Of a stretch of DNA of 64,000 nt, positions 55,086-64,000 are shown piece after piece; position 1 is the stretch's first letter, and every line of letters starts with the position of its first letter. The DNA lies in NCBI RefSeq assembly GCF_905220365.1, contig NC_061124.1, forward strand, positions 15,564,501-15,628,500, written 5' to 3'. This DNA is from Vanessa cardui (taxonomy: Eukaryota; Arthropoda; Insecta; Lepidoptera; Nymphalidae). The notes beneath the pieces were generated by a model that saw nothing but the letters and a program-made list of their open reading frames with translations, was not told the DNA's origin and ran no database searches. The position numbers and the translations under genes were made by a program.

Positions 55086-55479
55086 TATTTACAGTAATTA
55101 ATGTCCTATGATGGAACCCGAGCCTAACTCCACGCGTTCCTTTCTAAAAAAGTACTCTTTTAATGAATAATATGATTTATTTAGTCTTAAATATATTTTT
55201 AAATTTTGAAAACGGTAAAAAAGTAGTACCTATAACGGTTTGGTGGCGGAGATTTTTTGACGGCACCCTGAGTACATATATAGATACAGAAAATAGATAA
55301 CCTATTTGTTAAACATCAGGGGCAACTTAAAGTATGAAACCTTATATGTGCTACACAATAGTTAATATGGATATTTATTTATAAATTAAAAATCCAACAT
55401 AGTTGTCGAAATTACCTGTATAGTATTTGATTTTAATTGTCGCAGAACTATCGACATTCTTGCGTTTCGAAGAACAGAA

Positions 55480-55632
55480 TTATTCACACTTCAAGCTTAA
55501 GAAGTTGACCCCGGGCTGCTACTGAAAATATTTTGAAGAAATGTCCCAAGAATTTTTCATCGGTCTGACCTGGGGTTTGAACCCAGGACCTCGGCTTCTG
55601 TGGCCTAATAGCCACTACACAGACGTAAATGA
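55480..55632 (-). repeat. Family G repeat head, tRNA-like
   Basis: On the minus strand a GTAGTGGCTATTAGGCCAC A-box-like segment is followed by CCTGGGTTCAAACCCCAGG, a perfect T-arm-like stem-loop with B box. Then come GGTCAGACCGATG and AGTAGCAGCCCGGGG-type sequence. The acceptor stem is not complete, so it is SINE-derived and not a tRNA gene. Confidence 0.55.
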
Positions 55633-56112
55633 CGAAATTCAACCAATATCAGAAATCACCCTGATGTATTTGATATTTAATTTCTTGAATTGCCTCCTTT
55701 CCATAAATAACAAAAATGAAGGTATTCCAAAAATTTCGTCATTTGACATAATATTGCGTCTTCAAATTTAATGATATTGATATGTCAAAGCAATTATACC
55801 TTTATCATCAATGGACGACATAGCTACATTTCCATTTACAATATCAGAATAGACCCTGATTTTATCATTTCTAAAATTACCCACAGTGAATACAATCTCG
55901 CCAATTTAACGGCACAATAAACTATTTTAGATTCCGGACGCACGTGCGCTCACTACGAGCGTAAGAACTTCCGGCCCACTTCGCTATATTTCCTGCTATT
56001 GAATACGCCAAACAATTATTGCTTTCAATGGGAAGAATTAGTTTATTTACTTCCAAACAAGGCACTGCTTGAGGAGGATTAACAATACAATTCTTGGAGT
56101 ATTCATACAATT
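55633..56112. other. Unassigned AT-rich DNA
   Basis: Nothing recognised. The 79-codon minus-strand frame at 55922-56161 overlaps the following SINE. Confidence 0.3.
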
Positions 56113-56560
56113 CGAGCTGAGACGAGATGACGTGTATATTAGAACGCAAGCGTTCTTTCAACCCATGATCGTGGGTTCAAGCCTGGCCAAGCAGCGCCGA
56201 ATTTTCATGCTTAACTTTTGTAGTTAGACTAGGTAACTTAGCGTTTAGATGCTTATGTTGAAAGAAAATCTGCAACATACATTTTTACATACCAATTATT
56301 ATGTAATATGTCTGTATCAACTCAGCAGAACGCAGATGTTGGAGAAGAGTAACTATTATGTTCCTTTCTAGTCTTTCTCCGTAGAAACTACATTCAGAAC
56401 CGATGGCAAGTTAACGTGTAATACATTTCTGATGGCAATCCATAAGTGCTAGTGAAATCTCACTTGAATAAAATGTAGTTTGAATTTGTCCTAAATTAGA
56501 ACAGCATAGTGGAGTCGGTTCAGTATTTTCCTCAAAAGGAGGCTGTAACTGTTTACTTAA
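56113..56560 (+). repeat. S1 SINE, strongly diverged and possibly interrupted
   Basis: CGAGCTGAGACGAGATG head, ATCGTGGGTTCAAGCCTGGC B-box region, then an AT-rich stretch, and AGAACAGCATAGTGGAGTCG and CAAAAGGAGGCTGTAACTG resembling the S1 3' part. The spacing is about 150 bp longer than normal. Confidence 0.45.
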
Positions 56561-58715
56561 GTATTTTATTGTCTGTTTTCTTATGTCCGATTATTCAACG
56601 AATCGTTATTGAGTTACATGTAGCGATCTTTTAAAGTCGTTGCTACAAGTTTTTACTGCAATTCTATTGAACTACGTCTCAAAGACAATTCTTCTACTAA
56701 TGTTTCTTAAATAAAATCTTGATGTAAATACTTAAAACACATCGTGTCATCATGATGCCAAGTTCATTCTATATATAATACACAATGATAATTATATTTG
56801 CTTAATTTATCCAAATAACTCAAATATAATATTCTCCTAAGCAAATACTGACTTATTATTTTATCTTCGTCAAAACATTTTGTGATCTCTCGTCTCCATC
56901 TAATCATAATTAAGTAGCTGGCGAATTATGAATTCATACGGCGAAAAACAAAAGCCATTACCCACAACGGGGTTAAGTTTTAATTAGTTCTACCCTCAAT
57001 TTAGACTAAATAAATATTTTGCTTGGCCTTGTTTGGATGAAAATTTTCCGAAGTTTTTATAGTTGACTCTGGTACTGTAACTTCATTTGCGGAGATTGTC
57101 CGGTGGGAAAAGTTATGGTCTTAAGTTAAGGTAACCAGTTCCAATTCATGGAGTTATTACATGTTTAATTTGGTGTAATAATTTATTTCATTAAACAATA
57201 TATTATATAATAAAAAAAATATTCGTGCATTTAAACTAATACTTCTGTGTTTTTATGTATTTATTTATGTTCTAATACAAATACACGAAACTACATTTAC
57301 CTACAGGCATACAAAGATAAGAAGACTTTCATTATTGAAATAGATTATTTTATAGATTCATGAAAACATTACTTTCGGATATTTCCATAGGACTATTTTT
57401 CCTATTCATTACAAAGTTGCAAAATATTAATGACGCGTCAAAAATAATGTTCCTTCGACAGACAATATATACATACAGTTTCACCGTCATGATAAAAATA
57501 AACATTTTAATAGTCCATTAAATAAATTAAAATCTAGAATAACCAGGTGTGAAATATAATTATACTCTAATCTACGTATGGCAAGAAATACTTAATTATA
57601 TTACCTAGGTATATAAAAAATCAAGAATACACGAATCCTAACTATACGCTCATGTATAATCAAGATTAAATGAACGATCAAATCGAACGGCGAAGCGTGT
57701 ACATTGCTATACGTTTGTTTCATTCGCAAGACGCTTCGCCGTTCGCAGCGCGGGAATATTCGCATCCGCGAATCGCGTCCCGTGGCCAGGCAGTTACTGC
57801 AAGCGACTGGGTACAAAACTCTCATAATAATCTACGGCCCCACTAATGTTATTCTTTTGAGGTTTGAAGAGTATATAACAACAGGCATAAGGAACTAATG
57901 TTCCTTTATTTCGTTTTAGAGTCCTATGTTGTTGCCTTAGGGACGCATTTGTCATTAATATATATTTGGAAAATGTGTAAGATCCATAACGTTTGGCAAC
58001 GTAAGTTCATTTATCATAGGAATATATCAAGAGTGGATTGCTGTTACCATTTAGTTAACCCGAGACAGGGCGCTATTACTTAGTGTTTTGATTCATATTT
58101 ATGTAGATCTAACCACGGACCTTCCATAGTTACGATCAGTGCAAGCACGACTTTGACAAATGCTTGCCCATAATTCCTACCATCTCACCCGAAGCTACAA
58201 ATTCAACACGACCTCCAACTCCCCTCCCGCTGCGAACTGAAACTGGTGTCGCAAGTGCAGACAGTTTTGTTACGGTAGATCAATTTATGATGGTTCTTAA
58301 AGGAACATCGGTTACGGGTATTATCAAGCGAGTAAATGTGCTAAGTCAGAGGCTACTTGTCTAAGCTATTACTCTTTGACAAGTGAAAGGAATTTGCATT
58401 CTTGACTGCTTCCACGGTTAATGTTACTTATCGTTAAACGTAATCACTCGCCGCGCCTTTCAATTAATTTTATTTTACAAATATTGAGCAAATTGTTTTT
58501 ATTAGGAGGTATTTATTCCAGGGTAGAAGATATTTTGACTTTACCTGTTATTTTAAACGGCAATAAGCATTTTTTGTCGAATCATGATGAGATTTACTTA
58601 CTATCTATAATATTGGTAAGACTCCCAACACCTTCCACCACAATGGATAACGCTAAAAAGAAGTCTAGTTATTGAGTCGTGATTCGACTTATTTAAATAA
58701 CAATAAGTCTTTTCA
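56561..58715. other. Unassigned AT-rich DNA with a structured GC-rich island
   Basis: Contains the hairpins at 57684-57745 and just after it. Several 60-85-codon frames (57704, 57898, 58164, 58421) show no domain. The 58164 frame has PT-rich composition but no recognisable homology. Confidence 0.35.
57684..57745. other. Perfect 15-bp GC-rich inverted repeat
   Basis: CGAACGGCGAAGCGT (57684-57698) and ACGCTTCGCCGTTCG (57731-57745) with a 32-nt loop. A second small hairpin, ATTCGC ATCC GCGAAT inside CGGGA...TCCCG, follows at about 57750-57782. The local GC content is well above the flanks. Confidence 0.55.
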
Positions 58716-58862
58716 ATAGCCAAAATCAAAATAAACTTTTCTTCAAGTATGCTTTTACAACCACTTTTGAATCATCATTTAACAATTAAGTGAAGCTACC
58801 ACCGGTTCGAAATGTAGATTTTATCGAGAAGAACCGGCAAGAAACTCAGTAGTTACTCTTAT
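58716..58862 (+). repeat. Family A repeat
   Basis: AATCAAAATAAACTTTTCTT, TTTGAATCATCATTTAACAA, AGCTACCACCGGTTCGAAAT and GAAGAACCGGCAAGAAACTC. The terminal CCTGCCTGG motif is missing, cut off where family C begins. Confidence 0.65.
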
Positions 58863-58867
58863 TCTAA

Positions 58868-59029
58868 ACAAAAATCTATACATATAATAAAATTGAAGTT
58901 TCTGTTTGTAATATTATAATAACCGCGATTTACTAAATGCATATGTACTATGTATACATGATACATTTAGCGAAATAACTTTGTGATTTTTGTCTGTCTG
59001 TTTGTTTTGGCTAAACTCTGGAACGACTG

Positions 59030-59032
<3 letters not shown>
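58868..59032 (+). repeat. Family C repeat, 5' part
   Basis: TCTATACATATAATAAAATT, GTTTGTAATATTATAATAAC, TTTTTGTCTGTCTGTTTGTT and CTAAACTCTGGAACGACTGG match 14304-14470. The rest of the copy is replaced by the (TA)n tract and a B repeat. A possible remainder (ACGCACAGCTAGTA) lies near 59452. Confidence 0.55.

Positions 59033-59107
<75 letters not shown>
59033..59107. repeat. (TA)n microsatellite, about 75 bp
   Basis: Uninterrupted TA dinucleotides exactly between the family C fragment and the minus-strand B repeat. Confidence 0.97.
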
Positions 59108-59109
<2 letters not shown>

Positions 59110-59395
59110 CTTGTATAAGTTAGCGGACGAGCATATGGGCCACTTGATGGTAAGTGGTTACCATCACCCATAGAAAATGAAGCTGTAATAAATATTAACT
59201 ATTCCTTACATCGTCAATGTGCCACCAACCTTGGGAACTGAGGTGTTATGTGTTGTGCCTGTAGTTACACTAGCTCGCCCACCCTTCAAACCGGAACACA
59301 ACAATACTGAGTACTGTTATTTGGCGGTAGAATAACTGATGAGTGGATGGTACCTACCCAGACGGGCTTGCACAAAGCCCTACCACCAAGGTAAA
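59108..59395 (-). repeat. Family B repeat, near full length
   Basis: AGCGGACGAGCATATGGGCC, ACTATTCCTTACATCGTCAA, CCACCAACCTTGGGAACTGA, CACCCTTCAAACCGGAACAC, ATGGTACCTACCCAGACGGG and AAAGCCCTACCACCAAGG. Reverse of the 40262 copy. Confidence 0.75.
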
Positions 59396-59742
59396 GGTAA
59401 AAATGTAGTTAAATCTGTAAACGGAACAATAACTTTTTTGTTAAATGGAAACGCACAGCTAGTATCTTGTTAGTCAAAAAACTTTAAAATCACATGTAGG
59501 TTTATTTCAATAAAACAAAATGTAGATAATCTAAATCATTACAGTATTTTTCAACATATCTTCATCCCATTTTGAAATCGGTTTAAATTAAAAAATCACA
59601 ATCAACTATTATCTACTACTACTATTTGGTTTAAAGTAAGAGTTCAAGTGTTAAGCTTCCGCAAAGAGGCTGACAATAGCTCAGAGGGTCATGATAGTAA
59701 CTCTATTGTGAGTTTAGTGAATTGAATTGCAATATATTAAAG

Positions 59743-59975
59743 TTGAGCTGAGATGGTTAGAACGCTAGCATCTTAACCGATGAATGCGTTACTTACTTAA
59801 TTTGTGTTTACCTACAATTCATCTTGTGCTCGGCGGTGAAGGAAAACATCGTGAGGATGGGCATCATGCAGGTTGCATGTGCCTAATTTAATCGACATTC
59901 TGCCAACCCGCATTGGAATAGCGTAATGGAAGAGGAGGCCTTATCCCAGCAGTGGGAAATTTACAGGCTGTTCCT
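59743..59975 (+). repeat. S1 SINE with shortened head
   Basis: GAGCTGAGATGGTTAGAACG head lacking 'cccagtgg', missing B box, then CTCGGCGGTGAAGGAAAACA body, GCCAACCCGCATTGGAATAG, CCCAGCAGTGGGAAATTTAC and AGGCTGTTCC end. Confidence 0.75.
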
Positions 59976-60129
59976 TTTTTACTTTTTACTATATTAAAGC
60001 TGTGAAATTACATATTGAAATTACTTCACTGTAAGTTATGTGCATATTAACCTTTATTTACAATTCATTAGCGTTGTCATATAATTGGATGCGTGAATTG
60101 CAAAGTGAAGTTTAATTTAATTTAAATTA

Positions 60130-60330
60130 TATAAAAACTTATTGAACCCGTGGCTTCTCTTGCTTGGAATTCAGTTTGTGAAGAATGTTCTCCGAGGGTT
60201 GTACGGTGAAAAAGATAGGATATGTTCGAGTTTGGGCTTATCAAATTTCATCAAAATCGACTTATCCTTAGAGCATAACAGATAGATAGAAAAACACAAT
60301 TCCTTTCGAATTTATAATCTTAGTACTGGT
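60130..60330 (+). repeat. RTE-type 3'-end-like repeat
   Basis: ATCAAATTTCATCAAAATCG, AACAGATAGATAGAAAAACA and TTTATAATCTTAGTACTGG, same order as 10485. Confidence 0.5.
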
Positions 60331-60374
60331 CAGTACGTTTCATTTTCCTATCAAAAAATATTCCTTTTACGAAT

Positions 60375-60540
60375 AGGCTCATAAAAGAATGTCTTGAATC
60401 GTCAAGATATAACGTTGAATTCAATTCAAAGTTAGCCGAAAATATACGGAACTTAGTAACTACTCATTACCAATTACAGAGTATGTCCATGAACTACGAT
60501 TACATTTATAAATATTCTAGCTAGAAGTCAACAAATAAGT
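60375..60540 (+). repeat. Family A repeat, strongly diverged
   Basis: ATGTCTTGAATCGTCAAGAT, CGGAACTTAGTAACTACTCA and CTAGCTAGAAGTCAACAAAT keep the A order and terminal motif. Confidence 0.45.
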
Positions 60541-61089
60541 CACGCTATTTAAGGTCAATATATAATTTTGTATTGAGTAATATGGCTTGTTTATCAGCCA
60601 AGTTAAAAATATGAGCTAATATCATGTAAACGGATGAGATGGAAACGAAAATAGATACTACTATTTCTGGATAAAATTCACACTTTAGAATATACTTTTA
60701 AAATACATGTACATGTGTGAATAAGCGATGCAGGGTTCGTATCGCTTCATCAGAAATGTCCCAAGGGATAACCCATAGCAGCCAGTAATTGACAAATTGT
60801 GGCGTTCGAAGCATCTCGATGTTATCACGTTACATCCAAAATATAAAGGGTATCGAAACCTTGACTGATGTGTTTACTAACTTAATGTAACAGGGGATAA
60901 ATATAGCAAAAAAACATGCGTAGGGAATGTTCGGAAAAGGTTCGAAGATCACACTGATGTGTCGCGTGAGAACTTCCAATGCAGAATCAAAATGTTCTTT
61001 ATTCAAAATTCTTCTTCAGACCCAATTTTTTTAAACACTCTTTATTTGTTGTGTTATCGAGAAAGTAGAAAACGCAGTATGTTTTTTTA
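60541..61089. other. Unassigned AT-rich DNA
   Basis: Nothing recognised. Confidence 0.3.
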
Positions 61090-61280
61090 TGTTTCATGAG
61101 TGAATGTAACTCTGTCTGTTTCTCGTTCTCGCTCTTGTAATACCAAATTACAGTGCTGAATTTTATGAAATTTGATATGTACCAGACTTGAATTCCAAGA
61201 AAGGCAATAGGCTACCTTCTTGCCTGACTTATGAAAACCAACACGTTAAAACGCGAACGGGCAACAACTAGTACTTATAT
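61090..61280 (-). repeat. RTE-type 3'-end-like repeat
   Basis: AATGTAACTCTGTCTGTTTC, TTTATGAAATTTGATATGTA, AAAGGCAATAGGCTACCTTC and AAAACGCGAACGGGCAACAA then CTAGTA, the reverse of the 10485 order. Confidence 0.5.
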
Positions 61281-62014
61281 AATACAGTATCAATAAAATG
61301 TGTAGTTAAATGTTTAGACCTCTAAGATATTAGATAATATTTTATCATTTTATATTAATAACCAAAATCATTTTACATACATAATTTGTATAATCTCGTT
61401 CGAAATAATTAGGTCCATTTTTTAAATATTTATTTAATAGCCCTAAATTTATTAATTGGTGAATGTAAAATCATTTTGATTTGTTGGTAAAATTGGTCAT
61501 TAGTGTCAGTTAACAATTTGTTATCTCGGTGTAAGATAACAAATAAAATATCCAAGAATATTCTTACTAACTGCTTTCAAAGTTACATCAATTATTTTGA
61601 TAATTTTCAAGACTTCACTTGAGAGGACTTTACCAAATAAATAGACATAACATATTTAATTCCAAAAGTAAAGTATTTATAATACGAGACATTTTTTTAC
61701 GACATACATGGTTTTTCCAATACATAAGTGATTAATTATCATCAGATAGTCCATTAAACACCTGCTTTCTTATTTACAAAAAAAAGCCTACCAAATTATT
61801 ATTAATATTTCAATTGTAATTGATTACAACAGATAACGTTACTTTATACTATTTTTTGTGGAATATACAAGAGATTTAATAGCTCATTGAACGTAATGAT
61901 TTTGCAGCGATATATTTTAACACAGAATAGATGTCAGCTGGATGTGTAAATGTATCAAAATAGAACTCTAATAGACTAGCGAATTTTTATTGCTGGGCAA
62001 CTGCTATTCAACTA
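61281..62014. other. Unassigned AT-rich DNA
   Basis: Nothing recognised. Confidence 0.3.
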
Positions 62015-62098
62015 AGATGTTATGTCCCTTGTGCCTGTAGTTACACTGGCTCACTCACCCTTCAAACCGGAACACAACAATACTGAGTACTGTTATTT
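62015..62098 (-). repeat. Family B repeat, central fragment
   Basis: GATGTTATGTCCCTTGTGCC, TACACTGGCTCACTCACCCT and TCAAACCGGAACACAACAAT, then GAGTACTGTTATTT, cut where the next LINE begins. Confidence 0.65.
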
Positions 62099-62107
62099 AA
62101 TTTAAAT

Positions 62108-64000
62108 GTGGAAAGAATATTAATGTTCACATTTCCTTATATTAAAGATGTGCCACAGGAAAATTCTATTAGATTTAAATTAAATAATATGTTACATATC
62201 ATGTCAAATACTTATTATGTAACAAAAAATGATATTTGTAATAAAATAAAATTAATTGACATTAATAACATAATTAATAATAATTCTTGTTTATTGACAT
62301 GTGATAGGTTTAACGTATCTAATTTTTATAAGAGACAGATAGCTAGTTTGCTATCATATTTTATTATTACAAAATCAACCAATTGTTTGGTTGACCAGAC
62401 AACTGCTTCTATTGAGCAGTATAATTATAATAATAATAATAACTTAAAACCTTATATTTTGGAACATGTTCCAAGTAATTTAAATTAAATTCTAAGACAA
62501 TAGAGGTAGTCTCTGGCAACGATAATAACTATACTTGTGAAAAATTAGTCATTAAAGAAGCCAAAAAAAATAATAAGAAAATAGTTATAATTGTAAATCT
62601 GGTGCACCAAAATATTCAAGGAATGTTAGGGAAAGACTTACAAATTGAATTATTTTTGACCTGTAATGGCATTGATATTTTGTGTGTAACTGAACATTGG
62701 CTTCAAAATTATCAGGTTATGTTTAACTTTAGTGGGCACCAGATTGCTAATCTGTTCAGTAGAAATAAAGCTATACGTGGTGGCTCTTTAATACTTATGA
62801 GTAAAAATATTAAATTTAAAGAACGTAAAGATATTGTGAGCCTTTCTATTGAGCAAACTATTGAAATAGCCTGTGCAGAGCTTGAGCGTGTCATTGTTGT
62901 ATGACACAGGTTGTTGTATACAGGCCCCCTAGTGGATTATATGAATTATTTGAAAATATGTTGGACAATGTTTTATCGAAATTATCTGGATCTAATAAAG
63001 AAATTATAGTTTGTGGAGATTTTAATATAAATTTATTGCATAATTCAACCACAAGTATTAGATTCAGATCTTTGTTAAGTTCATATAATCTGGTAAATCT
63101 GTCCTTAGAGCCAACTAGAATAACAGATTCCACAGCAACTTGCATAGATAATATATTTGCTACCTACATTCCACAACACAAAATTATTATTAATAACTTA
63201 AGTTCAGATCATTGTGGACAACAAGCGTTATTTAATTTTCATGTTAAAAAAGTAAGTACTTCTGAAAAGATAATGTTTGTTCCTTTGACCACAAGACGTA
63301 TTGAGAAGTTTAGAAGTAATATTATGGCTAATCTCCCTCACCTATCTTTTAGTGACAATCCCAATGTCTTGTATAACAATTTATTCAAATTAATTAGAAA
63401 CAATTTTAAATCCATATTCACTTCTAAAACAGTTAATACAAAAAACTTTTTAAAATTCAATGATTGGGCGACTATTGGAATTCATAAAAGTAGGCAACGA
63501 ATGTATGAGCTTTACAATGAAAGGACATAGTGCCACTTTTGCCAATTATGTAAGTAACTATTCAAAATTATTTAAAAAAGTGTGCTTTTTGGCAAAATCT
63601 TTAACTATAAAAAATAAAATTAAGAATGCACATGACAAGATAAAAATGACCTGGAAAATTATTAATTGTGAAACTGGTAGAGTTGGCAGTTGCAACTCCG
63701 AATTGAGCCTGAATTATAATAGTAAAGTAGTAAATAGTCAAAAGGAAGTTGCTACAGTTTTTGAAAAATTTTTTGCTGACATACCAGTTTTCACGACTAA
63801 GCTACTTATTTCTTCTCCTGATGTTGCCGAGTCATTGATGAAAGAAAATGTAAGAGCTTGCAAATCTAACTTTAATTTTACCCTTGTAAACCCCAACGAC
63901 ATAATACGCGCCTTTAAGTCATTAGACATCAAGAAAACGGCTGATTTATGGGGTATTTCTCTAAAGGTGATAAATTCGATTATTGATGTGATTGCACCTT
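62108..64000 (+). pseudogene. LINE ORF2 (endonuclease and start of RT), broken, runs off window
   Basis: Collinear open pieces at 62108-62488, about 62491-62891, 62901-63530 and 63523-64000 lie in successive frames, implying frameshifts near 62488, 62890 and 63522. The first piece has no recognised domain and may be an N-terminal extension or the end of an ORF1. The endonuclease shows HQNIQG, TEHWL, YRPPSG, GDFNINLL and SSDHC. A linker (WKIINCETGR) follows, and the RT begins near DLWGISLKVI at the window edge. The second frameshift coincides with a short tandem duplication (TTGTTGTAT...ACAGG twice, 62891-62923). CR1/Jockey-like by order; clade uncertain. Different from the LINE at 721. Confidence 0.8.

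Noticed and set aside
58164..58364. 66-codon frame rich in Pro and Thr
   Set aside because: Too short, with no family recognised and no start context or splice support.
1..64000. CRISPR arrays, bacterial operons, riboswitches
   Set aside because: No regularly spaced direct repeats or prokaryotic gene organisation; the DNA is eukaryotic.

Overview
The window looks like AT-rich nuclear DNA from a lepidopteran insect, most likely a butterfly. Three things point there. The tRNA-derived SINEs resemble the Metulj type described from Heliconius. The LINE repertoire is typical of Lepidoptera: an FP-like ORF1, a CR1/Jockey-type ORF2 and an R1-clade element. Several short repeats are ones I recognise from lepidopteran genomes. 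I found no host protein-coding gene, rRNA or functional tRNA. The window is an intergenic or intronic stretch built of layered transposable elements. Repeat families named only by letter here (A to H, S1, S2) are defined by comparing copies inside the window.

Layout. 1-3750: a LINE cut by the window edge, with a broken ORF1 end and a fully open ORF2 (721-3672). 3751-6436: repeat fragments, S1 SINEs and a family A copy. 6437-8923: a GC-rich, 5'-truncated R1-clade LINE on the minus strand, inserted in a family B repeat with a 15-bp target duplication. 9-21 kb: AT-rich DNA with many small repeat copies. 21.3-27.3 kb: a composite LINE carrying a Merlin/ISXO2-like DNA transposon (22633-24446) and a 1496-bp solo LTR (25003-26498). 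27502-33886: a nearly intact BEL/Pao LTR retrotransposon with 200-bp LTRs differing at one base and one frameshift near the end of its polyprotein. 34-44 kb: two roughly 200-bp foldback elements (34004-34204 and 39052-39251), SINEs and unassigned AT-rich DNA. 45-62 kb: further SINE, LINE-tail and unclassified repeats, a 75-bp (TA)n tract and GC-rich hairpins near 57.7 kb. 62108-64000: the start of another LINE ORF2, broken by three frameshifts and running off the window.

How the parts relate. The genes encode selfish replication machinery, not a host pathway. LINE proteins (endonuclease plus reverse transcriptase) could in principle copy SINEs that share their 3' tails. The BEL element encodes Gag, protease, RT, RNase H and integrase. 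The Merlin-like element encodes a DDE transposase. The nesting gives a relative chronology: B repeats are older than the R1 insertion, and the composite LINE is older than the Merlin-like and LTR insertions. The BEL copy, with near-identical LTRs, is probably among the youngest. The most unusual items are the three-exon Merlin-like transposase, the two foldbacks, and one S2 SINE with an inverted 5' end.
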